Assembly: GCF_000024405.1 (NCBI RefSeq)
Contig: NC_013517.1
Coordinates: 4,123,989 to 4,187,988, forward strand
DNA from: Sebaldella termitidis ATCC 33386
Lineage (GTDB): Bacteria > Fusobacteriota > Fusobacteriia > Fusobacteriales > Leptotrichiaceae
Length of the DNA: 64,000 nucleotides
Direction: 5' to 3'
Part shown: positions 27,851-36,015 of the stretch, piece by piece
How the letters are laid out: each line of letters begins with the position of its first letter
How positions within the stretch are numbered: the first letter of the stretch is position 1
Translations under genes and position numbers: made by a program
Notes under the pieces: generated by a model
What the model was told of the DNA's origin: nothing
Seen by the model: only the letters and a program-made list of their open reading frames with translations
Databases searched by the model: none

Positions 27851-28849
27851 CTACTTAGTTACATCTATTCTTACTACCGATTTTGGATTTGATATTATTG
27901 GTGTAAAGCATGATTCACCAACAAATATAGCTGTTGCATTTAATACATCTGAATCATTTCTCATTATGTATTCTGAGGCTATTTTCTTTGGCATTCCCGA
28001 TGAATCCAGTACATCTACTCCTGCAAATGCCGGATGCAGTCTTTTTGTCGCAAGCATCGTCATTCTGTTTCCTTTGGCTATACTTATGTCTGCTCCCTTC
28101 ATATCTACTATCGGGTCTGATTCTATCAGTAAATGGTTGAATACCTTTGCAATAGCTACATACTTGTCATCTACCATTACATTCGCCAAACCTAACTTAT
28201 CTATCTGATTCATGAAAAATTCATCATCTATTAAATCGTTGACTATTTCTTCACCTACTAGGATTCTGTCTGGTGTATCAAAGGATTTTCTTTTATATTC
28301 TGTTATTTTTTCTTTCATTATTCTCAGAAAGCTTTTAAAATCCGATACATCGTTTTTCTTTACTGTCTGCACACTTGGTATGTCGAACTTTATTTCTTCT
28401 CCTGTATCAGCAAAATATTTTCCTTCTGACAACAGTTCTGCTACTATTAAATCCATTCTTGATGTTATGGCATTTTTCAAATAGGTAGCCACATTTTCAT
28501 ACAATGAATCCTCTGCTTTTCTCTCTTTTCCATTGAAATATGCTATGTCTCCTGCTCTTATATATGCTGCATCATCTGCTGTTAACTGGTAATATTCTCT
28601 TATTTTTCCCGGTGTTACCCTGAATTTATTGTAACCTTCTCTTCCTGCATAATTCCCTTTTGTCTTATCATCATTCCCTATTAACTGAGCTCTTACATAC
28701 TTTGACACATATGCATCATAAATTATTGTTGAGGCCGGTGTTGTTATTTTGCTTCCTTTTAACATATCAAGATAAAAGGTCTTTTCTGTTGGTTCTATCC
28801 TGCTTAGTATTCCTACAAAGTACAGTATCTGTTTTATTTTATTATCCAT
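27851..28849 (-). CDS. Major capsid protein (lambda gpE-like)
   Basis: The 332-residue protein has features of the lambda gpE/HK97-fold family: TEKTFYLDMLKGSKITTPAS at the start, DAAYIRAGDIAY in the E-loop region, and a C-terminal FVGESCFTPIISNPKSV. It follows the decoration protein gene by 12 nt, as in lambda (D then E). It would form the procapsid shell around the scaffold encoded upstream. Confidence 0.8.
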   Translation of the reverse strand: MDNKIKQILYFVGILSRIEPTEKTFYLDMLKGSKITTPASTIIYDAYVSKYVRAQLIGNDDKTKGNYAGREGYNKFRVTPGKIREYYQLTADDAAYIRAGDIAYFNGKERKAEDSLYENVATYLKNAITSRMDLIVAELLSEGKYFADTGEEIKFDIPSVQTVKKNDVSDFKSFLRIMKEKITEYKRKSFDTPDRILVGEEIVNDLIDDEFFMNQIDKLGLANVMVDDKYVAIAKVFNHLLIESDPIVDMKGADISIAKGNRMTMLATKRLHPAFAGVDVLDSSGMPKKIASEYIMRNDSDVLNATAIFVGESCFTPIISNPKSVVRIDVTK

Positions 28850-28861
28850 TATTATTTCCTC

Positions 28862-29239
28862 CTAAAATTCTTGTCTTTCTGATAGTTTTTCAACATACAG
28901 ATTTTGATGTTCCAGTAATTCAAATACTTCATAATCCTCAAGACCTGATATATTTGAAGTATCAATTGTTTCTATGTTCAGCTTCCCTCTTTTTACTATT
29001 ACTGAATTTTCTCCGGCAATGGCATTCTCTTTTATTACTCCGGCTATTATATCTCCGGCTGTTCCGTCATACTCTTTTATCTGAGCAATAGCAGGATCAG
29101 AGTTATCTATTGCTACTATTACTAACTTTCCATCAGGAACTGTTATATTGGCTACTGCCTTATATGTTCCCGTTCTTGTTGTTTCTATGATTCTATAATC
29201 AGGTTTTTTCTCTACTGATTCTATTCCCATTTTTGACAT
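28862..29239 (-). CDS. Head decoration protein (lambda gpD-like)
   Basis: The 125-residue protein matches the gpD-type decoration pattern: RTGTYKAVANITVPDGKLVI, then DGTAGDIIAGVIKENAIAGE and a short beta tail. These proteins bind as trimers on the mature capsid to stabilise packaged DNA. It is encoded between the protease-scaffold gene and the capsid gene. Confidence 0.75.
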   Translation of the reverse strand: MSKMGIESVEKKPDYRIIETTRTGTYKAVANITVPDGKLVIVAIDNSDPAIAQIKEYDGTAGDIIAGVIKENAIAGENSVIVKRGKLNIETIDTSNISGLEDYEVFELLEHQNLYVEKLSERQEF

Positions 29240-29240
29240 A

Positions 29241-30113
29241 TTAATTTCCTCCTTCTATTACTTTTTGTCCTTGTGAAAACGGACTGTTTGATAATGTTCC
29301 CTGTTCTTCAAACTCTATGTTTTCTGAATAATTTTTAAATCCTGAGAATTCCGGCATCTTTTTCATAAATTCCTGTAATCCGTCATAAAGTGATGTATCT
29401 TTTTTATTGAATTCCCAGTTTACTTCACTTTTTAAGCTTTCTTCCACTATTTTTTCAAAGAATGGTTTGAAAGCAGGAACTATCTTTTTGTCATGTTCTT
29501 TCATGAACTCCTGTACTTTGGCTTTATCTCCTGCTTCTTTTGTTATTCTTGCTGTTATTTCTTGCTCCAGCTCCTCTGGTGTTTTTGGCTTTAATCTCTC
29601 CGCTACTGTTATATTTAATCTTTCTGCCTGTGCTTCTATTTCTGGTTTTGTTAATGTATCTAATACTTCTTTTCTATCCATTTTTTCATCTTCTCCTTTT
29701 TCTTTTTTGGGTGGATTATCTTCTTTTATTTCCTGAAATTCCATAAATATGGGTGATTCCTGAAACTCTGCCCCCTCTACTGCCGGATTTACTTTATTGG
29801 GTAGTATTGCTATTTTTGTTAACTCATCATTGGGAAGTTCCACTGATACCCCATTTAATACTTTTCCATGGTAAAATTTCTTTCCTGTTTCATTTAGTTC
29901 CAAATCTGCAAATACCTCTACTTCATTTCCTGATTCTTTAAATTCATAGTTACTAAACTTACCAAGATTCAAAGGTGTTTCATCTTTTGCCCATAGAGAT
30001 GTATGCAGAAATATTGCTTCCGTATCTTTGGCTTTGGAGAATATGTTTTTGACTTTCTCCTTGTCATATTCGCCCTGTGGATATTTTCCACTTTTAAATA
30101 CTTTTATTTTCAC
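29241..30113 (-). CDS. Capsid maturation protease / scaffold (Mu gpI-like)
   Basis: The 290-residue protein appears to have two parts. The first ~125 residues are a compact alpha/beta domain containing EAIFLHTSLWAKDETPLNLGK and GKVLNGVSVELPND, consistent with a Mu gpI-type serine protease. The rest is charged and helical (KEVLDTLTKPEIEAQAERLN and later), as in fused scaffolds. It lies immediately before the decoration and capsid genes. Catalytic residues are not assigned with certainty. Confidence 0.6.
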   Translation of the reverse strand: MKIKVFKSGKYPQGEYDKEKVKNIFSKAKDTEAIFLHTSLWAKDETPLNLGKFSNYEFKESGNEVEVFADLELNETGKKFYHGKVLNGVSVELPNDELTKIAILPNKVNPAVEGAEFQESPIFMEFQEIKEDNPPKKEKGEDEKMDRKEVLDTLTKPEIEAQAERLNITVAERLKPKTPEELEQEITARITKEAGDKAKVQEFMKEHDKKIVPAFKPFFEKIVEESLKSEVNWEFNKKDTSLYDGLQEFMKKMPEFSGFKNYSENIEFEEQGTLSNSPFSQGQKVIEGGN

Positions 30114-30129
30114 TATTTCACCTCGTTTC

Positions 30130-30699
30130 TTATCTTAACTGACCTTTCTTCCATTTTATTATCCAGTCTTTATACTTTATTCTCTGACCTCTGTTTAGTC
30201 CCATAAATCGTCTTTGCGGTATCTTTCTTTTGGGACTTCCAAAATTATGCACAGCTGCATATTTCATACTTGTCCCTACTATTGCTTCTGTCTTTGTATG
30301 CCTTGCTTTTATTGATCCTCTTAAATAGCCTTGATCCTGTAATATTTTTGGTCTCGTACTTTGTCTTTTCTTCCCAGCTCGAAACAAACTGGATGCTCCT
30401 CCTTTATCAAGTCCCATCTCTGCTTCTATCTCTTTATATGTTTTGCCTCGGCGTCTTCTTGTCTTTACTTTTCTCTGAGCTCTGGTTAAGCCCTGTCTTC
30501 TATTCAGTGTACTTACTGCTAATCCTTTCCATGGCCTGCCTTCAGGATCTACCTCATTTCTAAACCTTAGCCCTACTTCTTTTTCCATATCTTTTGATAT
30601 TTTTGCTGTAAGGAAAGTTACATCATACATATTCTTTACTGCCTGTACTCTTTTCTCAAGATTCTTCAGTTTTTTCACCACTTTAAATTTAGGCTTCAT
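30130..30699 (-). CDS. Phage virion morphogenesis protein (Mu gpG / tail completion type)
   Basis: The 189-residue, very basic protein has the gpG family signs FRNEVDPEGRPWKGLAVST near residue 50, LQDQGYLRGSIKARHT in the middle and YAAVHNFGSPKRKIPQRRFM near the end. It likely helps join head and tail. Its start overlaps the end of the portal gene by 11 nt, suggesting coupled translation. Confidence 0.8.
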   Translation of the reverse strand: MKPKFKVVKKLKNLEKRVQAVKNMYDVTFLTAKISKDMEKEVGLRFRNEVDPEGRPWKGLAVSTLNRRQGLTRAQRKVKTRRRRGKTYKEIEAEMGLDKGGASSLFRAGKKRQSTRPKILQDQGYLRGSIKARHTKTEAIVGTSMKYAAVHNFGSPKRKIPQRRFMGLNRGQRIKYKDWIIKWKKGQLR

Positions 30700-32875
30700 A
30701 TCCTGTCACCTTTTCATACAATTCATTCACTGCTTTTTCCTTCTGATTTACCTGCTTCTTTATACCTGATATGTAGTTTTCGCCTATGTTTCCTGTAAAG
30801 CCTTTTTGTGGTTCTCCCTCAGGTCTTCCTGTTGTTACTGAATAACCATATGTTTGTAAATCTTCTTCTGATAATGCTATTACTCTGCTTCTGCATTTGA
30901 AATGGTTTGGAGGATAGTAATTCATCCAAAACGGATCATCCAGTCTGTATATCTTCCCGTCCAGTTCTCGACATATCACTGTTTCTCTGCCGTCTATTAT
31001 GGCATCATACAAACCGTAGATGAATCCATACTGCATTCCTTCCTGTAATTGTTCCCAGTGACCTACACTTTGGGCATTTATCATTGTCTGGTCAAATACC
31101 TGCCTTAGATAATATCCGTCTTCTCCAAAGCCTAAACTATCAATGTCTAAGTTATTTTTAAAATCATCGAACGTCTGGCCAAGTTCCAGATTCTTCAGTA
31201 ATTCTGCATACAATATTTTTGTTACTTCTAGGTCCGTACTTCTTTTTATCCAGAAGTAATTAGTCCTGTATCTCTCCATTACTCTTTGAATCTGATCATA
31301 CATTTGAGGTTCTCTTGATAACAGCCAGTTTGTTGCTTCATTAAAAGGCATTCTGAATATATCCTGAAAGTCTTCTGGAGTATATGAAGCAAATTCTTTT
31401 TTCTGTACTTTATCCCTGTCTTTGATTGTTAAATACTGTCCCCATAATTCTGATAAGATTAAGCTGTTTTCATGCTCCTTTATTCCTGTATCTATATTCT
31501 GGATATCTTCTATAGAAGTAATATTTTTTATTTGATTCACTATCTTTTTACTAATATCTGGTACTATTCTTTTCCTGAGTCTTTCCAGATATTCAAGTGT
31601 CTTTTTATTACTATCTTCAGTATTTTTCTTGGAAAATTCTGTAAATGGATTTGTAATCTGCTGTTCTTTCTTTTTAAGTGTCTTATACCCGAATATTTCT
31701 TGTAGCTCTGTATCCTCTATCTCATACCCTGCCTGTGATAGCTTTACTATCAGGTCTGCTTTTTTATTTACTTCGTCCTGCTCCAGATTCTTTATTTCAA
31801 GTTCTTTTTTCCGATCCTGCTGCCTGTTTATTTCTATGTAATACTGATTAGGATCATATCCGTGGATTAAGCCGTCTATATCTATAATTTTATCTAATTC
31901 TTCCCTTACAAAAAGAGCAATCCCGTCTTCTACTTTTTCTTTCTCTTCCTGATGGATTGTTCCAAGTGCCTGTGTTCCTTTTCCACTTGCACTGCCATCA
32001 TTTAAGGTTAAGGTACTTCCCAAGATATTCTGAAAGATCTTTTTTTCCAGTTTTTCCATTAGTAGTGTATGGATTTCTACATTAAGATCAGCAAGCCTCA
32101 GTAATACAAGATTATCTTTTAAATTCCCATCACTTGGCATCCCAACAGAATTTCCATCCATCATTTTTTTTAGTTCCAACGCTGTTTTCATAACTTCGTC
32201 GTCTTCTAATGCTGTATTGTAGCCAAACAAAACTATAGTTCCACCGTACTTTTCTATTATCCCATTCATCTTACCTTTGATATATTTTATTTCTTCATAG
32301 GTCTTTAGTATCGGCTTTAGCAGAGTTTCCCCGTATGGTTTAGTTACATCCTCATTGTAAATTGATACATGCCACTTCATCGGATTATTTAAATATATCT
32401 TCTCTGATAATTTACTCTGTATGTAGAATAGCTTTTTTTCCTTGTCATACCGGATTAATTCTCTTGGGATAAAATCCAGTCTTTCTATTTCAAACTTATC
32501 ATTGTAGATTACTTCATGGACTGTTATTTTGAGGAATGGTGTTTTGGCCAGTTCTCTGATAAAGTTTATTTTCCCCTTTATGTTGTTTATCCGTTTTTGA
32601 CCTTCTTCAATCAGTATATTTTCTTCCGGATTATTTATTTTTCCATTTTCACTGGTAAATATTAGTTCCCTTGATGTTATTCCTCGCACTAGTGTGGATA
32701 CCGCTGTATTTATATCAATATATTCGTATATTTCCTGTAATTCTCGTGCTTCATAGACATTTCTGTATTCAATATCATAGCTGTTTATATCTATCACATT
32801 TCTGGCTATATTTTGGAGCACTCTTTTATCAGTTACGTATGAAGGTTCTCTTGGTTTTTTATTTTTCCAAAACAT
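30689..32875 (-). CDS. Portal protein (DUF935, Mu gp29-like) fused to MuF head-morphogenesis domain
   Basis: The 728-residue protein joins two proteins that are usually separate in Mu-like phages. Residues ~1-430 are a DUF935 portal (YEARELQEIYEYIDINTAVS, then GKGTQALGTIHQEEKEKVED). Residues ~500-700 are a MuF domain ending in VICRELDGKIYRL and YYPPNHFKCRSRVIAL, the typical His/Cys-containing signature. The portal is the DNA channel of the procapsid, and MuF is a minor head protein. It follows terL by 2 nt. The length and the continuous frame support a genuine fusion. Confidence 0.85.
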   Translation of the reverse strand: MFWKNKKPREPSYVTDKRVLQNIARNVIDINSYDIEYRNVYEARELQEIYEYIDINTAVSTLVRGITSRELIFTSENGKINNPEENILIEEGQKRINNIKGKINFIRELAKTPFLKITVHEVIYNDKFEIERLDFIPRELIRYDKEKKLFYIQSKLSEKIYLNNPMKWHVSIYNEDVTKPYGETLLKPILKTYEEIKYIKGKMNGIIEKYGGTIVLFGYNTALEDDEVMKTALELKKMMDGNSVGMPSDGNLKDNLVLLRLADLNVEIHTLLMEKLEKKIFQNILGSTLTLNDGSASGKGTQALGTIHQEEKEKVEDGIALFVREELDKIIDIDGLIHGYDPNQYYIEINRQQDRKKELEIKNLEQDEVNKKADLIVKLSQAGYEIEDTELQEIFGYKTLKKKEQQITNPFTEFSKKNTEDSNKKTLEYLERLRKRIVPDISKKIVNQIKNITSIEDIQNIDTGIKEHENSLILSELWGQYLTIKDRDKVQKKEFASYTPEDFQDIFRMPFNEATNWLLSREPQMYDQIQRVMERYRTNYFWIKRSTDLEVTKILYAELLKNLELGQTFDDFKNNLDIDSLGFGEDGYYLRQVFDQTMINAQSVGHWEQLQEGMQYGFIYGLYDAIIDGRETVICRELDGKIYRLDDPFWMNYYPPNHFKCRSRVIALSEEDLQTYGYSVTTGRPEGEPQKGFTGNIGENYISGIKKQVNQKEKAVNELYEKVTGYEA

Positions 32876-32877
32876 TT

Positions 32878-33739
32878 CTACACTCCTATTATCTTTCTAG
32901 TTAAATCTATTCCTTTTTTAGGCTGTTTATATATTGCGTATCTCATTGCATCTATTATATGGTTAAAAGCATCTACAGGTTTATTTAACACTCTGCTATC
33001 CTTTGTATCCCATATATAACTTGAAAATTCTGTTATAGTATTTACACACTTTGGATGAATGTATATTTTGTATTGCTGTAAAAGCTGTATTCCATGGAGT
33101 ATACTGTCTTTTCCCTTTACTGAGGGCTTTATTCTTCTTATTCCGTACCTTTTTATTTCCTCTATACTCTTCTGTTCGGCTGAATCTCCTATTATTTCCT
33201 CTTTTTCATAACCCATATATTTAATCTGATTTGCTATTTCATCATTCAGCATACCCTTCTTGTAGAATTCATCAAATACATATATTTCTTTATTTTTCTC
33301 ATCTTCAAGATAACCTATGAATGCTGATGGATCATTCGTATATCCGAAGTCAAGTCCGAATCTTGAAACTACTCCTTTTCTTTTAGATACTTCTCTGTAA
33401 TCAAATTCTTTTTCTTCCCAGTTTTCAAATATGAGACCTTCTGCTATTCCCCATTCTGCTTCACCTTCTACTCTGTATCTTTTAGGATTATCCCGTTTCA
33501 TCTTTTCAAAAATTCTTTTATCATCTTCACCCAAGAACTCATTCACTTTGTAAGTTGTAGTTAATGCAAGTATATCCTCGTCTTCTGTATCAAAGAATCT
33601 TGCTTTCAGCCAGTGTCTTTCATTCCATGGATTAAAAGTAAATGTTATTTGTTTCCAGAGATGATCAGGTAATTTTCCCCTTATGGATAAATCCAGTTTA
33701 TTAAAGGCATCCTCATCCATTATTTGATATGCTTCTTCG
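32878..33739 (-). CDS. terL: Terminase large subunit, exon 2 (nuclease part)
   Basis: This is the 3' exon of terL, read after removal of the intron at 33740-34088. The exon starts with the C that completes an Ile codon, giving I-E-E-A-Y-Q-I at the junction; E-E are the catalytic carboxylates after Walker B. It then carries the packaging-motor remainder and the RNase H-like nuclease (FGLDFGYTNDPSAF with catalytic Asp, IGDSAEQKSIEEIKRYG, and VDAFNHIIDAMRYA). An internal ATG at 33720 would allow only a truncated product. With exon 1 the total is 1,248 nt, or 415 residues, the usual size of PBSX-type terminases. Confidence 0.85.
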
Positions 33740-34088
33740 CTTTATGTTACGAATAAACCGTTTCCGTTTATCCTCTGCATGTTTCCATACAGTTCAGACT
33801 ATATCTTCACTCATTTGAGTGCTCCCCGTTTCGAATTCACTTGAATCCTACTCTACTCATCAGAACATTTTCTACTTTCGATAGTCGTTGAACGTTCATA
33901 ATATTTCTACATGTAATATCTACTTTCTTTAAAATACTAGTCTTCAATGTATTTTTGTATATCACATGTATACTTTCCTTGTTTTTTAATCTTATTATGC
34001 TTCGCTGCTGATTGCCCTCTAAATCAATTTAGTTAGGGTGTTCCAGCAATTAGAGGAGTTTATTTTTATGTGCTGAACCGATTTCTTA
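33740..34088 (-). ncRNA. Group I intron (349 nt, no ORF) in terL
   Basis: All core parts are visible on the minus strand. P1 pairs exon GCUGGAU with the intron guide GGUUCAGC and leaves the U-G pair at the 5' splice site. P3 is CUCCUC with GGGGAG, P4 is UGCUG with CAGCA, and P5 is CCCU with AGGG. P7 is GACUA in the R element (GTTCAACGACTA) with UAGUC in the S element (AAGATATAGTC). P8 is CACTC/GAGTG. P9 has a GAAA loop, and a further hairpin near the 3' end follows. The last intron base is G. The 54-nt stretch between P7 and P3' suggests subgroup IA. Precise removal restores the terL frame. No homing endonuclease is encoded. Confidence 0.9.
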
Positions 34089-34474
34089 ATCCAGCACCAA
34101 CACAAATATCCTTCCGATACTGTTATTGATGTTAATTTTAGTGGATCATCAAGCCCTCTGAACAGGATTTTCTGTCCTGTTGGTTTAAATATTAGTTCTA
34201 AAGGACTCTTTGATGATTTCCATAAATGTCTTACTCCAAGTCTGTTTATTGCCCATTCCAGATCTGAATAACAGCTTTGCCTTAAATTATCAAATACTTT
34301 TCTTACAACTAAAGCATTCGCCTCTCTGTATTTCATTATGTGATAGATTAACCATAACGCTGTCGTCCTGCTCTTTTTACTTCCACGGCTTCCCTTCACT
34401 GCTCTGTATCTTTGCCTTGAATTCCAGAATGTGTTGTATCCTTTGCCTATTACTTCACTTAGTCTTATTTCCAT
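34089..34474 (-). CDS. terL: Terminase large subunit, exon 1 (ATPase part)
   Basis: This is the 5' exon of the packaging ATPase, 128 codons plus two bases. Walker A is KGSRGSKKS (residues 27-35), and the Walker B strand is GYLCWCWI at the very end, where the intron begins within the Ile codon. Without splicing translation would run into the intron and stop at 34019, giving a useless 151-residue fragment. The gene starts 3 nt after the terS stop. TerL cuts concatemeric DNA and pumps it into the procapsid through the portal encoded next. Confidence 0.85.
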
Positions 34475-34476
34475 AC

Positions 34477-35406
34477 TTATACATCCTCTACATATTCTAT
34501 TTTTTCTTCTAACTCTATTTCTTTATCTTTTACCTTCTCGTGTTCAAATTTCTCTCTGGCCAGTTTGGAGTTATCTGTATATCCGAATAATTCTGCAAGT
34601 AGTTTCGCTGTCATATTCGCTGCTTTTAAATCTGTATCCCGGATTAAATGTTCTTCGGGAACCTGATAGGAATTCTCATTTATCTTATTTTTCACTACAT
34701 CTTTAAAGCTTCCTTCTTTAAGTTCCCCGTATATTTCAGTACCTTCTACTACCGTTCCGTCCTCAAGTTTTCCCTGGAAGGTTCTTACAGTAATCGGAGT
34801 AGTATCTTTATCAAATTTATCTACCATAAATGTTTTTACCTGTGGTATTTCTCCTGTTGCCTTTTTCAAATTAATAAACAGCTCTTCTATAAGGTCTTCT
34901 TTTGTGAAGTCTAATCCAGCTTTTTCTATTAGTATTTGCTTTATTCTTCTTATTATTTTTTGTATTTTCGGTTTCCTTAATATCCGGTTTCCTTCTCTTT
35001 CATTACTGTATCCTGCTGCTAAACTTGCCGCTTTTATATTGAACTTATACAGGAAGTAGTATGTAATGAACATCTTTTCTTTGCCTGTAAATATTGTATG
35101 CCTTTTCGTAGCCTCCACGTCTTCCAGTACTGGCTCTATTATTTCTTCAGCAAAACTTATTTTTTCCGTTTTTTCTATTTCCCCGACCATGCTGTCTTTT
35201 TCGGTCGGATTCTTTGGTCGGTTTTCTTCCTGGTCGGTCGGCAATTGGTCGGATTTTTCTTTTTTCGCCCATCTATAATCTTGTGACCACTTTATTATAG
35301 TTGCCTTACCTATCCCTTCTTTTTTAGCAAGTTTGTTAAGACTAATATCTGTATTCTCGTATATCTTCTGTATTTTTATTATGTCCTTTTTTTCATATTT
35401 AGCCAT
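34477..35406 (-). CDS. terS: Terminase small subunit (PBSX / Terminase_2 type)
   Basis: The 309-residue protein has an N-terminal helix-turn-helix for DNA recognition (ISLNKLAKKEGIGKATIIKW, residues ~17-36). After a linker comes the Terminase_2 core (FTGKEKMFITYYFLYKFNIKAASLAAGYS and onward), then a long C-terminal extension probably contacting TerL. It recognises phage DNA for packaging. It is the first gene of the late operon and is preceded by a striking terminator-like hairpin at 35441-35498. Confidence 0.85.
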   Translation of the reverse strand: MAKYEKKDIIKIQKIYENTDISLNKLAKKEGIGKATIIKWSQDYRWAKKEKSDQLPTDQEENRPKNPTEKDSMVGEIEKTEKISFAEEIIEPVLEDVEATKRHTIFTGKEKMFITYYFLYKFNIKAASLAAGYSNEREGNRILRKPKIQKIIRRIKQILIEKAGLDFTKEDLIEELFINLKKATGEIPQVKTFMVDKFDKDTTPITVRTFQGKLEDGTVVEGTEIYGELKEGSFKDVVKNKINENSYQVPEEHLIRDTDLKAANMTAKLLAELFGYTDNSKLAREKFEHEKVKDKEIELEEKIEYVEDV

Positions 35407-35427
35407 ATCTCACACATTTCACCTCAT

Positions 35428-35498
35428 TCCAAAAACAAAAAGCGACCATATAACTTAATCTGATTATTTCTAATCAAATCTTTTGTTATATGGTCGCT
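35428..35498 (-). terminator. Strong hairpin terminator/attenuator ahead of terS
   Basis: A perfect 14-bp stem (AGCGACCATATAAC at 35441-35454 with GTTATATGGTCGCT at 35485-35498) is followed on the minus strand by TTTTTGTTTTT. It lies between the small early genes and terS, so it would stop early transcripts from entering the late operon unless read through. The 5' arm is part of a 28-nt direct repeat, so a second copy of that arm is available upstream. Confidence 0.7.
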
Positions 35499-35512
35499 CC
35501 TGCGTACATCAT
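35485..35512 (-). repeat. 28-nt direct repeat, copy proximal to terS
   Basis: This copy differs from the one at 35558-35585 at a single base. Its promoter-distal half is the 5' arm of the terminator stem. Read as codons from 35512 it spells MMYAGATI and stop, but without its own ribosome-binding site. Confidence 0.7.
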
Positions 35513-35557
35513 ATATTTATTCTTTTGTATTTTAATTTTTTATTTTAAAACCTTCCT

Positions 35558-35585
35558 GTTACATGGTCGCTCCTGCGTACATCAT
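35558..35585 (-). repeat. 28-nt direct repeat, distal copy
   Basis: It begins at the ATGATG that overlaps the stop of the 49-codon gene and spells MMYAGATM and stop. The ATGA overlap could allow reinitiation. As RNA it could compete with the proximal copy for the shared 3' arm of the terminator stem. Confidence 0.7.
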
Positions 35586-35731
35586 GTTCTATCTCTGCTG
35601 TTTTTTATTAACTCTTTCAGATTTACATCCAAAGTCAAATCCCCATTAGGCTTTATTTCTATAACAAATGTTCCGGTCTGTTTTTTATCTAAAAACTCTG
35701 ATAATCTCTTTAACAAATAGTCTTTTTTCAT
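35582..35731 (-). CDS. Small phage protein, 49 aa
   Basis: A 49-codon frame with an AGAGG site a few bases before the ATG encodes MKKDYLLKRLSEFLDKKQTG, then TFVIEIKPNGDLTLDVNL and KELIKNSRDRT. The helix-beta-hairpin-helix look and amphipathic pattern are protein-like. It sits between the early genes and terS, and its TGA overlaps the start of the 28-nt repeat. No family was recognised. Confidence 0.55.
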   Translation of the reverse strand: MKKDYLLKRLSEFLDKKQTGTFVIEIKPNGDLTLDVNLKELIKNSRDRT

Positions 35732-35809
35732 GCTATACCTCTATTATATCGTTATTTTTAATTTTTTTCAACTATTTTATTTCTTCTCACATTTTTCTTT
35801 TACATAAGA

Positions 35810-36001
35810 CTATTTCTTAAACATCCCTCTTTTAATCAACTCTTCCCTTACGCTCTTCTTCCTCAAAGTAATTATCTTTATATCCTCCATCATACTTTTT
35901 CTCTCTTTTCGTAATGTTTTTATTAAAGATAAATCATGTTCCCTCAATCTTTTTAACTCCTCATCTGTATAATTTGAAAATCCTTCGTTCTTCACCATCA
36001 C
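35810..36001 (-). CDS. Small helical phage protein, 63 aa
   Basis: The product is almost entirely charged helix (TDEELKRLREHDLSLIKTLR then KERKSMMEDIKIITLRKKS), consistent with a short coiled coil. It follows the 268-aa gene by 14 nt and has a GGTGATGGTG-type site. Function unknown. Confidence 0.55.
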   Translation of the reverse strand: MMVKNEGFSNYTDEELKRLREHDLSLIKTLRKERKSMMEDIKIITLRKKSVREELIKRGMFKK

Positions 36002-36015
36002 CTTTCACTTCCTTT

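Noticed and set aside
34019-34474. terL as a broken pseudogene (premature stop and separate downstream ORF)
   Set aside because: The 349-nt interruption has a full group I intron core and its removal restores a standard 415-residue terminase.
35441-35585. Repeats as a small CRISPR array
   Set aside because: Only two direct copies plus an inverted arm are present, with no regular spacers and no cas genes in the window.
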